Notes under the pieces: model-generated
The model's input: the letters and a program-made list of their open reading frames with translations, nothing else
What the model was told of the DNA's origin: nothing
Database searches by the model: none
Part shown: in pieces, positions 27,040 through 35,850 of the stretch
How the letters are laid out: every line of letters begins with the position of its first letter
Position numbering within the stretch: position 1 is the stretch's first letter
Program-made: the position numbers and the translations under genes
Source: DASWNP01 sp036399175
GTDB lineage: Bacteria; Acidobacteriota; Blastocatellia; Pyrinomonadales; Pyrinomonadaceae
Direction of reading: 5' to 3'
Length of the DNA stretch: 64,000 bases
Assembly: GCA_036399175.1 (NCBI GenBank)
Contig: DASWNP010000064.1
Location: forward strand, 62,001-126,000

Positions 27040-28539
27040 GTGAAACGATATTCGTTTATTCTCGCGCTCGCCCTCGCGGCGTCGCTCGTCGCGCCGTTTG
27101 CTCCGTCGCCGCAGGGCGGCGCGTCCTCTTCGGTCGCCGTCGCCGCGGCGCAGAGGACTCAGCGCGCGCAACAAGGTCAACGCCCTGCTGGTGGTGGCGC
27201 GGCAGCCGCCGCACCTGCTCCGAGTCCTGCGCCGCAGGCCGCGCCGCAGACGCCTTTAGTCAGCCGCGTGCTTCCGAACGGTCTGGAAATCATCGTGCTC
27301 GAAGACCATTCCGTGCCGCTCGTCACGGCCGAGCTTGGCGTCAAGAACGGCTCTTACACCGAGCCGCCCGAGCTGAACGGCCTCTCTCATCTCTACGAGC
27401 ACATGTTCTTCAAGGCCAACCAGGCCGTCGCCGACAAGGCCGAGTACCTGCAAACCATCGACACGCTCGGCATCGTCTTCAACGGTCAGACGCAGGAAGA
27501 GCTGGTCAACTACTACTTCACGACCACCTCGCCCAACCTGCCCGTCGCCATGCGCTTCATGCGCGACGCCGTGCGCTATCCGCTCTTCGACGAGCGACAG
27601 TTCGAGCAGGAGCGTGAAGTCGTCATCGGCGAGCTTGACCGCCACGAGTCGAACCCTTACGGCTTTCTGCAACTTGAGATGAACAACCGTCTCTTCTACA
27701 AGTATCCGAGCCGCAAGAATCCGGGCGGCAACCGCCAGACCGTCTCTTCGGCCACGACCGCCATGATGCGGCTCATACAGAATCGCTACTACGTGCCGAA
27801 CAACTCGGCCATCGTCGTCACGGGCGACGTGAAGCCGGAAGAGGTCTTCAAGCTGGTCGAGAGTATGTTCGGCGACTGGCCGCGCGCCGAAGACCCCTTC
27901 GTCAAGTTTCCGCCCGTCGAGCATCCGCCGCTTGCGAAAAGCGAGGGCGTCGTCATCAAGCAGCCGGTCGGCAACGTCATCATCAGCATCGGCTGGCACG
28001 GCCCCTCCATCGGCAAAGACAACCCGGCCACCTACGCGGCCGACGTGTTCTCCTTCATCCTCCGCCAGCCCGATTCGCGCTTCCAGCGCGCGCTCGTCGA
28101 TACTGGCTTAGTCACCGCCGTCAATCTCGGCTACTACACGCAACGCAACGTCGGCCCCATCAACATCATCGCGCAGACCACGCCCGACAAAGCGCGCGCC
28201 GCTTTGAAGGCCATCTACGGCGAGATTTCGCATTTCAACGACAAAGACTATTTCACCGACGAGCAGCTTGAGAGCGCCAAAGGCTTACTCGAAGCCGACG
28301 ACCTCTACTCGCGCGAGAAGCTTTCGGACTACGCGCACACCATCAGCTTCTGGTGGGCTTCTACGGGGACGGATTACTTCCGGGGCTACCTCGGCAATCT
28401 TCGTCGCACGTCGCGCGCAGACATCAGCCGCTACGTGACAACTTACATTCAGGGCAAGCCGCACGTCGGGCTCGCGCTCATGTCGGAGGAGGCGGCGCGC
28501 ACGGCGCAGCTCACGCCGGAGGAGCTTATCGGACAATGA
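27040..28539 (+). CDS. M16-family zinc peptidase, catalytic subunit
   Basis: This 499-residue exported peptidase has a signal peptide M-K-R-Y-S-F-I-L-A-L-A-L-A-A-S from the chosen GTG start. An Ala/Gln/Pro-rich linker follows. The inverted zinc motif H-L-Y-E-H is at about 117-121 with the downstream Glu in the V-V-I-G-E-L-D region. The zinc site is therefore complete, and the partner gene lacks it, as in heterodimeric M16B peptidases. The substrates are unknown exported peptides. GAGAAGG at 27024-27030 touches the in-frame ATG at 27031 but is ideally spaced from GTG 27040, which also gives a textbook signal peptide. The stop overlaps the next start as ATGA. Confidence 0.9.
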   Translation: MKRYSFILALALAASLVAPFAPSPQGGASSSVAVAAAQRTQRAQQGQRPAGGGAAAAAPAPSPAPQAAPQTPLVSRVLPNGLEIIVLEDHSVPLVTAELGVKNGSYTEPPELNGLSHLYEHMFFKANQAVADKAEYLQTIDTLGIVFNGQTQEELVNYYFTTTSPNLPVAMRFMRDAVRYPLFDERQFEQEREVVIGELDRHESNPYGFLQLEMNNRLFYKYPSRKNPGGNRQTVSSATTAMMRLIQNRYYVPNNSAIVVTGDVKPEEVFKLVESMFGDWPRAEDPFVKFPPVEHPPLAKSEGVVIKQPVGNVIISIGWHGPSIGKDNPATYAADVFSFILRQPDSRFQRALVDTGLVTAVNLGYYTQRNVGPINIIAQTTPDKARAALKAIYGEISHFNDKDYFTDEQLESAKGLLEADDLYSREKLSDYAHTISFWWASTGTDYFRGYLGNLRRTSRADISRYVTTYIQGKPHVGLALMSEEAARTAQLTPEELIGQ

Positions 28540-29969
28540 AGCAGAACTCTCTAAAGCTATTCATACTCGCGCTCGCGCTCCTCGTCGGAGCGTCTTCGGC
28601 CTCGGTCGCACAGGCTCAAACCGCGCAGCCGTCAGCGCCGACAAGCGTGCCCGCCGCACAGTCTACAGCGCCGCAGGCCGCGCCCGAGAAGGTTCTGCCC
28701 GCGCAGAATCTCGCGGCGCAGCAGGCGTCGCTCGTCACCGAGTTTGAAGTTAATGGTCTGAAAGTTCTGGTGAAGCGTCGCGCGGGCAGCCAGACTGTGG
28801 TCGCAGGGCTCTTTCTGCGAGGCGGCGCGCGCAACATCACGGCGGAGAACGCCGGAATCGAAGCCCTCATGCTCGACTCGGCCAGCGAGGCGAGCTTGAA
28901 CTACCCGCGCGAACGCATGCGGCGCGAGCTATCGCGCATGGGCACGAGCATCAGCTACGGCGTCAACTACGATTATTCCGCTTTCACACTGGCCTCGACG
29001 CGCGCCAACTTCGACCGCTCGTGGGACATCTTCACCGATGTCACTTTGAGGCCGACGTTTGCGCGCGAGGATGTCGAGCGCGTGCGCAATCGCCTCGTCG
29101 TCTCCCTGAGCGACGATACGGACGTGCCCGATTCCTACCTCCAGCTGCTGCAATCGAAGATTGCCTACGCAGGCCACCCGTATCTCAACCACCCGCAGGG
29201 CACGGCTCAAAGCGTCTCGCGCCTGACGGTCGAAGACCTGCGCCGCTATCATCAACAGATGATGCAAACCTCGCGTCTGCTGCTCGTCATCGTCGGCGAC
29301 CTCGACGCCGAAGTGATACGCCGCCGCGTCACAGACAGTCTGGCGAAGCTTCCGCGCGGCAATTACCAGCCCGTCCCGCTTCCGCCCTTGACCTTCGACG
29401 CTCCCACAGTCGAGATAACGCAGCGCACGCTCCCGACCAACTACGTGCAGGGCGTCTTCACCGCTCCGTCTTTGAACACGGCCGACATCTACCCGATGCG
29501 CATTGCCTCGACCATCCTGCAAAACCGCGTGCTCGTCGAAGTCCGCTACAGGCGCAATCTCTCCTACGCGCCCGACGCTTTCCTGAGCAGCCAGAGCGCG
29601 AACGTCGGCGGTATCTACGTGACGGCGGTCGATGCCAATCAGGCCGTGCGCGTCATGCTCGACGAAATCACGAAGCTCCAGCGCGAGCCCATCTCGCAGG
29701 AGGACATCACCTCCACCGTCCAGCACTTCCTGACGCGCCACTATCTCGGGCAGGAGACCAACGCCGCGCAGGCCGGAGAGCTGGCGCAGTACGAGCTAAT
29801 CGGCGGCGGCTGGCGCAACTCGCTCAACTTCATCGAGAGACTGCGCGCCGTCACTCCCGCCGACGTGCAGCGCGTCGCACGCACCTACATGCGCAACATA
29901 CGCTTCGTCGTCCTCGGCAATCCCGAAAGCATAGACAAGACAATCTTCATCCCGCGAACGGGAGAGTAA
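28536..29969 (+). CDS. M16-family peptidase homologue, non-catalytic subunit
   Basis: This 477-residue protein has a signal peptide (M-K-Q-N-S-L-K-L-F-I-L-A-L-A-L-L-V) and an Ala/Gln-rich linker. An M16 fold follows, but where the catalytic partner has H-L-Y-E-H this one reads G-I-E-A-L-M-L-D, so zinc ligands are missing. It is expected to pair with the 27040 product to form the closed peptidase chamber. The ATG at 28536 overlaps the upstream TGA (ATGA), supporting translational coupling and fixed stoichiometry. A heptad hairpin follows within 6 nt of its stop codon. Confidence 0.9.
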   Translation: MKQNSLKLFILALALLVGASSASVAQAQTAQPSAPTSVPAAQSTAPQAAPEKVLPAQNLAAQQASLVTEFEVNGLKVLVKRRAGSQTVVAGLFLRGGARNITAENAGIEALMLDSASEASLNYPRERMRRELSRMGTSISYGVNYDYSAFTLASTRANFDRSWDIFTDVTLRPTFAREDVERVRNRLVVSLSDDTDVPDSYLQLLQSKIAYAGHPYLNHPQGTAQSVSRLTVEDLRRYHQQMMQTSRLLLVIVGDLDAEVIRRRVTDSLAKLPRGNYQPVPLPPLTFDAPTVEITQRTLPTNYVQGVFTAPSLNTADIYPMRIASTILQNRVLVEVRYRRNLSYAPDAFLSSQSANVGGIYVTAVDANQAVRVMLDEITKLQREPISQEDITSTVQHFLTRHYLGQETNAAQAGELAQYELIGGGWRNSLNFIERLRAVTPADVQRVARTYMRNIRFVVLGNPESIDKTIFIPRTGE

Positions 29970-29974
29970 GAAAC

Positions 29975-30050
29975 GGGAGATAGGGGTTGGGGGTTAGGGA
30001 AAAGACGACCAAGCGTTTGGTCTTCCCTAAACCCCCAACCCCTATTCTCT
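29975..30050. repeat. heptad inverted repeat (GGGGTTA family)
   Basis: ATAGGGG-TTGGGGG-TTAGGGA heptads in the left arm (29975-30013) face a complementary arm at about 30015-30050 with few mismatches; the loop is nearly absent. It fills the gap between two convergent genes, touching both stop codons. The word is related to the repeat at 48381. Confidence 0.85.
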
Positions 30051-31215
30051 ATCTCTCGATTTCGCGCAGGAGCTTTTTGTGTAGCTCGGCGTCGAGGGTT
30101 TTGAGGATGCTGATTTCGTTGACGACTGAGGCGCGGTCGCCGATTTCGAGGTAGGTCATGCCGAGGTTGTAGTGGGGCTCGCCGAGGTCGGGTCGAAGGC
30201 GGACGGCCTGTTTGTAGGCTTCGATGGCTTTGGTGTAGTTGGCGGCGTAGTAGTAAGCGTCGCCGAGCTTGTTGTAAGCCTCGAAGGAGTTGGGGCGCAG
30301 GCGGATGGCCTGCTGATAGGCGCGGATGGCTTCGCTGTTCTTGCCCTGTTTCACCTTGCAGAAGCCGACCTGTATCCATGCTTCGGCGCGGTTGGGGTTC
30401 TTGTCGATGGCGTTCTCGAAGTTGGAGAGAGCGCTCTCGTAGTTGCCGAGCCAGAGCGAGTTGAGTCCGTTGCGATACCACCATTCGGCCATCGCTTCGG
30501 GCGGCTGGCTGCCGCGACTGCGCGTCGCCAATTCGTCGAAGCTCTGCGGCTTCTGATTCGGACTCAAGATGGAGATACGCGACGAGTCGATGGCGAGGTT
30601 GATGTTCTGCCCGTTCGTCACCTTGATGGTGATGACGCCGACCACTTCGCCCTTCATGTTGAAGACGGGGCTGCCCGAGTTTCCGTGAGAGATGGGCGCT
30701 GTTATCTGGATAATCTTTCCGAGGTTCGGCACTTCTCTGAGAGCCGAGACGATGCCGTCGGAGACAGAGCCTTCGAGCCTCAAGGGGCTGCCGATGACGA
30801 AGATGCGCTCGCCCTCTTCGGGAAGCGTCGCGGCCAGCTCAAGCGCGTGACCCCGGTCGGGCGGCGAGTCGATGCTGAGGATGGCGAGGTCGCCCTCGTC
30901 GTCGGAGTCGATGAGACCCCGGACGGCGTAAGTCTTGCCCTTGCCCTCGAAGGTGCGGACTTCGACGCGATACGCGCCGTCAACGACGTGCATGTTCGTC
31001 ACCACCTGACCGGGACGCACGAAGAAGCCGCTCCCGCTCATCAGCGCCTCGCCCTTCGCGTTGTAAGTGATGACGGAAACGACCGACGGCTTGACGCGTC
31101 GAATCAGCTCGGGCAGAGACGCCGAAGCCTGCCGCTCGTCCTGTGCCCTGACGAGACCGGCAAAAGAGATAAGGACGACGAAGGCCGCCCAGAGGGGGAG
31201 CTTAGGTTTCAACAT
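30049..31215 (-). CDS. exported S1C (trypsin-like) serine protease with TPR tail
   Basis: This 388-residue protein has a signal peptide (about residues 6-24). The chymotrypsin-fold protease domain carries the triad His76 (T-N-M-H-V-V), Asp109 (G-D-L-A-I-L) and Ser180 (G-N-S-G-S-P). After about residue 245 come three to four tetratricopeptide repeats with N-P-N-x-A-E-A-W and R-P-x-x-x-E-A-Y-N-K-L-G wording, in place of the PDZ domains of classical HtrA/DegP. It probably degrades or chaperones envelope proteins; TPRs would provide substrate or partner docking. A promoter is visible at 31343-31371 on the same strand. It converges with the M16 pair. Confidence 0.9.
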   Translation of the reverse strand: MLKPKLPLWAAFVVLISFAGLVRAQDERQASASLPELIRRVKPSVVSVITYNAKGEALMSGSGFFVRPGQVVTNMHVVDGAYRVEVRTFEGKGKTYAVRGLIDSDDEGDLAILSIDSPPDRGHALELAATLPEEGERIFVIGSPLRLEGSVSDGIVSALREVPNLGKIIQITAPISHGNSGSPVFNMKGEVVGVITIKVTNGQNINLAIDSSRISILSPNQKPQSFDELATRSRGSQPPEAMAEWWYRNGLNSLWLGNYESALSNFENAIDKNPNRAEAWIQVGFCKVKQGKNSEAIRAYQQAIRLRPNSFEAYNKLGDAYYYAANYTKAIEAYKQAVRLRPDLGEPHYNLGMTYLEIGDRASVVNEISILKTLDAELHKKLLREIER

Positions 31216-31342
31216 CGCTTTTGAACTCTTGAAGGCTGACCCGCAGGTGAGTCGCCCGGAGCAGGAGGGATTCGATTAGGAGCGAACCCGTCGTCAAAAG
31301 GGGCTTGCCGACGCTGGGGCACGGTCGGCGCTGGCAATTCCG

Positions 31343-31371
31343 AATTTAATCCTTCGACAAAGCCAAGTCAA
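31343..31371 (-). promoter_or_regulatory. sigma-70 promoter of the S1C protease gene
   Basis: On the minus strand TTGACT (31371-31366) and TAAATT (31348-31343) are separated by exactly 17 nt. The predicted start is near 31337, about 120 nt ahead of the ATG at 31215. Confidence 0.6.
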
Positions 31372-31506
31372 CGAAAAAGTTTTTCAAAATTGTCACGAGG
31401 CGCGAGCCGCAGGATAATCTCGACTCAAGCCTGTTTCAACAGTAATCTCCGAACGTTGCAGAGAGAGCCGTCCGCCTGCTCTTGAGCCGCAGGCTGAGAA
31501 GACGCG

Positions 31507-31552
31507 AAAAGACGCCGCCTCGCAAGTAAAGCAAGCGAAGCGGCGTCTTTTT
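31507..31552 (-). terminator. bidirectional-type terminator after the RskA-like gene
   Basis: AAAAGACGCCGC at 31507-31518 pairs perfectly with 31540-31551. An inner TCGC/GCGA pairing extends it. A-rich and T-rich ends give a U-tract in both directions. It lies 60 nt beyond the stop at 31612 on the minus strand. Confidence 0.85.
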
Positions 31553-31611
31553 AGGTTTCGCGTGTCCGGTCGAGACACGCGAGCATGAGATTGATTTTGA
31601 GTCGAAGCCCT

Positions 31612-32568
31612 CTACTTGATGACTGTGCCGACGATGACGCCGGTCGGCGCGGTCATCTCCTCTTCCATCGTCACAAACAGTCCGAACTCGGGCAGCGAAG
31701 TCTCGGTCTGAATCTGCGCTTCGTTGCGATTGCCGGTGTTGATAATCTGGCCGAGCTTGACGAACTTGTTGTCAGGCGAGACCGCCCAGAGCACGAGCAC
31801 CTTGCCCGCAGGCGAATCCTTCAACTCGTGGAAGCGCATCTTGATGGTGGTCGGGCCGTCCTTGCGCGGCTCCAGGGAGACGTTGGCGCGCGTGCCCGTC
31901 AGAGCGCCTGCGAAGTTGATTTTCACGGTTGTATCAGTGCCGCGACGCATGCCGGAGATGCCGAGCATCGGGGCGCTGTAAACCGAAGTAGAGCCTGCGG
32001 TGGAAGTGGCCGCGACGCGCTCGCCGATGGGCGCACCGCCCTGCGGGCCGCTCTGCGCGATGGGCACGACGGCGAAGCCTTCGGGCACGGCGCTACGGAA
32101 AGCGACGTTGGTCGTCGGCGAAATCGTCGTCAGATTGCCTTCCGGCGAAAGCACGAGCATGAAGTTGTTAAGCGGCGTCTGGAAGCTCTGCGTGGCGACG
32201 CCGTTATTGATGTTGACGGGGCCGAGCAAAGTCACCTGACCCGTCCGGTCTACGGCGTAAAGATTCAGACCCGAAACGTTATTGAGACCCGTCGCGTTCA
32301 GGTTAATCATCGTGTGGTCGCCCATGCGGACGATTTTGGCCGTGCCGGTCGCGCCCGTCAGCGTCGAGCCCGGCGTCAGATTCACGACGACCTCTTTATT
32401 GACCGGATACTCGATGACCGTCCAGGTGCCGTCGGCGTTCTGCACGGCCTGCGTCTGTGTGGTCTGGACGGTGGTAGTAGTGGTCTGCGGCGTTTGGCCG
32501 AAGCTCAAAGCGGCGCTGGCAAAAACAAGGGCGACTGCGCCCGCGAAACTAAGCAAACGTCTGCTCAT
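31612..32568 (-). CDS. exported protein with RskA-like C-terminal domain
   Basis: The protein has 318 residues, with a signal peptide (M-S-R-R-L-L-S-F-A-G-A-V-A-L-V, ending S-F-G-Q) and a Thr/Gln-rich segment. A ~270-residue exported part ends with V-L-V-L-W-A-V-S-P-D-N-K and L-P-E-F-G-L-F-V-T-M-E-E with a final A-P-T-G. That ending resembles the extracellular domain of RskA-type anti-sigma factors. No anti-sigma cytoplasmic domain or transmembrane helix follows, so any signalling role would need a partner. AGGAGGG is correctly spaced for the ATG at 32568 rather than the one at 32574. I would treat the RskA link as suggestive only. Confidence 0.7.
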   Translation of the reverse strand: MSRRLLSFAGAVALVFASAALSFGQTPQTTTTTVQTTQTQAVQNADGTWTVIEYPVNKEVVVNLTPGSTLTGATGTAKIVRMGDHTMINLNATGLNNVSGLNLYAVDRTGQVTLLGPVNINNGVATQSFQTPLNNFMLVLSPEGNLTTISPTTNVAFRSAVPEGFAVVPIAQSGPQGGAPIGERVAATSTAGSTSVYSAPMLGISGMRRGTDTTVKINFAGALTGTRANVSLEPRKDGPTTIKMRFHELKDSPAGKVLVLWAVSPDNKFVKLGQIINTGNRNEAQIQTETSLPEFGLFVTMEEEMTAPTGVIVGTVIK

Positions 32569-32764
32569 TTCCATTTCCCTCCTAATAAATTGTCTCTTAG
32601 CCTATGGGGTAATGATGACTGACAGGGGTCAGAACGAATGAAATGAGCGCAAGCCTTGTGCCGCAAGACCAAATTCCCTGCGCAAAGGCGCTTCAACTAC
32701 CTTGAGCGACGAGCCAGCAGGCCGGGAGCGAAGCATTACAGTACATTCGTGTACCAAAAGAAAA

Positions 32765-32855
32765 GGGGGAAAGGTGAAAGGGGAAGGGGGAAAGGGACAA
32801 AGAACAGAGCCGGTCTGTTCACTCCCTTTCCCCCTTCCCCTTTCACCTTTCCCCC
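32765..32855 (-). repeat. perfect 33-bp heptad inverted repeat (GGGGGAA family)
   Basis: The arms at 32765-32797 and 32823-32855 are exact complements over 33 nt. The 25-nt interior adds an ACAGA/TCTGT stem. Read on the minus strand, the hairpin starts 8 nt after the E1 gene stop codon and is followed by TTTTCTTTT, so here the element has all the marks of an intrinsic terminator. Each arm is built from GGGGGAA and AGGTGAA-type heptads. Confidence 0.95.
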
Positions 32856-32862
32856 CGGATTT

Positions 32863-34983
32863 TTAGTAGCTGTAGAGTTCGGTGATGGCGCGGTAGACAT
32901 CTTCTGACTGCGGGAGGATGGCCTCTTCGAGCTGAGGGGCGTAGCCGACGAAGGTGTCGAGGGCGGCGACGCGTCGGACGGGAGCGTCGAGGTATTCAAA
33001 AAGCTCGTCGGCGATGCGCGCGGCGACCTCTGCGCCGAAGCCGTGCGTGAGCGTGTCTTCGTGAGCGACGATGACCTTGCTGGTCTTGCGGACGCTGCGC
33101 GCGACGGCCTCCCAGTCGTAGGGCGCGAGCGTGCGCAGGTCTATCACTTCGACGTTGATGCCCTGTTGCTGCTCGGCCTGTTTGGCGGCGACGAGCGAGC
33201 GCTGGACGAGCGCGCCGTAAGTAATGATGGAGAGGTCTGTGCCTTCGCGGACTGTCCTGGCTTTGGCGAAGGGAACCATAAAACCGTCGGGCGGATACTG
33301 CGACTTGTTGTAAGCCTGACGGTAGAGGTGCTTGTGTTCGAGGAAGAGTACGGGGTCGTCGCATCGAATGGCGGTGCGGAGCAGCCCGTTCGCGTCGAGC
33401 GCGTTTGAAGGATAGAGGACGCGCAAGCCCGGGATGTGCGTGAAGATGGTGTCGCCCGACTGCGAATGATAAATCGCGCCGCCCTTCAGGTAGCCGCCCA
33501 CAGGCACGCGCATCACGATCGGGCACTTCCAATCGCCGCCCGAGCGCCAGCGCATCAGCGCCAGCTCGTTTCTGATTTGATGATAGGCAGGCCAGATGTA
33601 GTCGAAGAACTGTATCTCGACGACGGGCTTCAGCCCCCTGGTCGCCATGCCGACGGCGCGCCCGACGATGTTGGCCTCTGCGAGCGGCGAGTTGAAGACG
33701 CGCGCTCCGCCGAACCTTCGCTGCAAGTTGGCCGTCACCTTGAAGACGCCGCCCTTGCCCTTCACTTGGTCGAGATACTTCTCGCGCGAAACGTCGGCCA
33801 CGTCTTCGCCGAAGACGACTATGCCCGGGTCGCGCGCCATCTCTTCGTGCAGACAGCGATTGATGAGGTCAACCATCGTGCCGGGATTGCCTGACAGTTC
33901 AGCGCCCTCTTCCGTGTCGAAGGCTTTCGAGGTCGGGTCAACTTCGGGAGAGAAGACGAAGTTGATGGCCGTCTCGGGCGCGGGCTGCGAACTGGCGAGA
34001 GCCTCATCGGCGGCTGCGCTGACCAGCGCGTCAACCTCTTCCTTGATGCGTTGCAGCTCATCCTGCGTGACGAAACCCTCTTCGACCAGAAGCGCGCCGA
34101 AACGCTTGATGGGGTCGCGCTCGGCGTCTGTGGTGCGCTCCTCGTCCGGGCGGTAGAGCTTCTCGTCGTCCGAGAGCGAATGCGAGTAAGGACGTATGCA
34201 GGTGGCGTGAACCAGCGCCGGGCCGCGGCGCGCGCGGCAATACTCGACGGCGCGCCCGATGGTCTCAAGCGACTCAACCGGGTCTGTGCCGTCGCACTTC
34301 TGCAAGTAGAGGTCTGGGAAACCTGAGACGAGGCGCGAGATGTCGCCGCCCGCCGTCTGCACCTCGACGGGGACGCTGATGGCGTAGCCGTTATCTTCGA
34401 TGAGAAAAATCACCGGCAGCTTCAGGTTACTCGCCGTGTTCAGAGCCTCCCAGAACTCGCCCTCGCTCGTCGTCCCGTCGCCCGAAGAGCAGTAAACCAC
34501 TTCGTCGCCCTTGAAGCCGACGACCCGCTCTTTCAACTCTTCCATGAGCGTCGCGCGATAGCTCGCCTCGGCGCACCCGACCGCCTGTAAGAACTGCGTG
34601 CCCGTCGGCGACGACTGCGAGACGATGTTGAGCTGCTTGTGACCCCAATGCGAAGGCATCTGTCGCCCGTGCGAGTTGGGGTCGGCCTCCGCGCCCACAG
34701 CCGAGAGCAGTTGTTCCAGAGGCGTCATGCCGAGCTGAAGACAGAGCGCGCGGTCGCGGTAGTACGGATAGAACCAATCGTAACCAGCCTTGAGCGCCAT
34801 CCCCGCCGCCACGAGCACGGCCTCGTGCCCCGCGCCCGAAATCTGAAAGAAGATTTTATTCTGCCCCTTGAGCTGAATCTCCTTATCGTCCAGCCGCCGC
34901 GACAGAAACATCGTGCGGTAAATCCCGACCATCTGCTCGCGGTCGAGCCCCCGATACTCACGCGCTTTCACCTCGGTCGCCAT
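32863..34983 (-). CDS. branched-chain 2-oxoacid dehydrogenase E1, alpha-beta fusion
   Basis: This 706-residue thiamine-diphosphate enzyme joins both E1 subunits in one chain. The alpha half (about 1-350) has the ThDP motif starting G-D-G (168-170) and ending in an Asn near 198, plus the R-P-Y-S-H-S phosphorylation-loop-like segment. The beta half (about 370-706) starts M-V-D-L-I-N-R-C-L-H-E-E-M and has the G-E-D-V motif. E1 decarboxylates 2-oxoisovalerate and relatives and passes the acyl group to E2 lipoamide. Fused E1 genes are known in Bacteroidetes and acidobacteria. E2 and E3 are not nearby. AGGAGA precedes the ATG. It follows a HicBA-like pair by 27 nt. Confidence 0.93.
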   Translation of the reverse strand: MATEVKAREYRGLDREQMVGIYRTMFLSRRLDDKEIQLKGQNKIFFQISGAGHEAVLVAAGMALKAGYDWFYPYYRDRALCLQLGMTPLEQLLSAVGAEADPNSHGRQMPSHWGHKQLNIVSQSSPTGTQFLQAVGCAEASYRATLMEELKERVVGFKGDEVVYCSSGDGTTSEGEFWEALNTASNLKLPVIFLIEDNGYAISVPVEVQTAGGDISRLVSGFPDLYLQKCDGTDPVESLETIGRAVEYCRARRGPALVHATCIRPYSHSLSDDEKLYRPDEERTTDAERDPIKRFGALLVEEGFVTQDELQRIKEEVDALVSAAADEALASSQPAPETAINFVFSPEVDPTSKAFDTEEGAELSGNPGTMVDLINRCLHEEMARDPGIVVFGEDVADVSREKYLDQVKGKGGVFKVTANLQRRFGGARVFNSPLAEANIVGRAVGMATRGLKPVVEIQFFDYIWPAYHQIRNELALMRWRSGGDWKCPIVMRVPVGGYLKGGAIYHSQSGDTIFTHIPGLRVLYPSNALDANGLLRTAIRCDDPVLFLEHKHLYRQAYNKSQYPPDGFMVPFAKARTVREGTDLSIITYGALVQRSLVAAKQAEQQQGINVEVIDLRTLAPYDWEAVARSVRKTSKVIVAHEDTLTHGFGAEVAARIADELFEYLDAPVRRVAALDTFVGYAPQLEEAILPQSEDVYRAITELYSY

Positions 34984-35010
34984 GTCTTGCTTATCTCCTG
35001 CTTCAAATAA

Positions 35011-35253
35011 TCAGATGTTAATCTTCAACAGTACTTCATCGCGGGTCAGGCCAGCATGTGCTGCCACATCATCGAGAATGGCCGCGAGAGTGCCGACGCG
35101 CAAAGGGCTGTGACGTGGAATCGTCAAGTGATGCTCGCCGCCCTGCATCGTAGTCAGTCGTAAATGGCTGCCGGTCTGGCGTGCCACCTGATAACCAAAG
35201 AGCTTGAGAGCTTGGGCGAGTTCGTCGCCTGAGACATCGCGCGGCAGCTTCAT
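35011..35253 (-). CDS. HicA-like toxin (YcfA family)
   Basis: This 80-residue protein has a double-stranded-RNA-binding-like fold pattern typical of HicA mRNA interferases: an N-terminal helix (D-E-L-A-Q-A-L-K-L-F-G-Y), the G-S-H-L-R-L motif whose His is the likely catalytic residue, and the H-H-L-T-I-P-R-H segment. Its ATG overlaps the upstream antitoxin-like stop as ATGA. In contrast to the hicA at 39356, the frame is intact. It lies directly upstream of the E1 gene on the same strand and may be cotranscribed. Confidence 0.8.
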   Translation of the reverse strand: MKLPRDVSGDELAQALKLFGYQVARQTGSHLRLTTMQGGEHHLTIPRHSPLRVGTLAAILDDVAAHAGLTRDEVLLKINI

Positions 35254-35456
35254 GCGGCGAAAACTTCTTCCCGCACGAAGTGGAGGCGAATCACTCGCGG
35301 CCCTTCTCCTTCATCGAAATGGCAACGCACGGCATCACGAACCTGCGCCCGCAAGCTATCCAAATCGTCCGCTTCGGTAAAGATAGATTCGCCCAGCGCG
35401 CGCGCCGTGTAGCCGCCCTCCGGCGCGTCCTCCACGAGAAAGATTAGCTCATCCAT
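35250..35456 (-). CDS. HicB-like antitoxin
   Basis: This 68-residue protein has the partial RNase-H-like fold of short HicB proteins: E-D-A-P-E-G-G-Y-T-A-R-A-L, then a helix D-D-L-D-S-L-R-A-Q-V-R-D-A-V, and a final strand. It has no DNA-binding tail, so if it regulates the operon it must do so with HicA. Gene order here is antitoxin first, the reverse of many hicAB operons but common for this subtype. From memory, small proteins of this type are sometimes mislabelled in databases as 2-oxoisovalerate dehydrogenase subunits; the sequence gives no support for such an activity. Confidence 0.75.
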   Translation of the reverse strand: MDELIFLVEDAPEGGYTARALGESIFTEADDLDSLRAQVRDAVRCHFDEGEGPRVIRLHFVREEVFAA

Positions 35457-35495
35457 CGCCGATTTATTCCACCTTTTTCTACGTCGCGCCGTTTC

Positions 35496-35816
35496 TCAAT
35501 CTTCGTACTCGCTCTCAAGCGTCATTCGATAATCTTCCGCCATGCTCGGGTGACCGTGCCCTATCGCCACCTCGATACCGCGCTCGTAGGCGCGACGGGC
35601 GGCCTCGCGGTCGCCGGTCTGTTCGCAGGCGCGTGCGAGCATGCCGTAGGCGTTGCCCTCGTCGTCGGCGCTCTGGAGATACTTCGTCAAAGTCTCGACG
35701 ACATCCTGCGCGCGCCCGGCCTTCTCATACTCCTTCGCCAGCCCGAACAGCACAAGAGTGTTCTCCGGGTCGCTCTCAAGCATCTGCTCGAAGACTTCAA
35801 TGCGTGACGACGCCAT
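35496..35816 (-). CDS. small TPR protein
   Basis: The protein has 106 residues made of about two and a half tetratricopeptide repeats: N-T-L-V-L-F-G-L-A-K-E-Y-E-K-A-G, then G-N-A-Y-G-M-L-A-R-A-C-E-Q-T-G-D, then a capping helix. It is cytoplasmic and probably an adaptor. It lies 34 nt downstream of the 35851-36204 gene and 39 nt ahead of the HicB-like gene on the same strand, so a common transcript from the acyl-CoA dehydrogenase onward is possible. Confidence 0.8.
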   Translation of the reverse strand: MASSRIEVFEQMLESDPENTLVLFGLAKEYEKAGRAQDVVETLTKYLQSADDEGNAYGMLARACEQTGDREAARRAYERGIEVAIGHGHPSMAEDYRMTLESEYED

Positions 35817-35850
35817 TTTGCTTTCTCACTCTTTGCCCGGCACGCGCCTT

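Larger units (their letters stand above)
31216..31611. other. 396-nt intergenic region upstream of the S1C protease
   Basis: Reading on the minus strand it holds the terminator of the 31612-32568 gene (31507-31552), then the promoter of the protease gene (31343-31371) and a leader of about 120 nt. I see no protein-like ORF or RNA gene. Confidence 0.55.
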
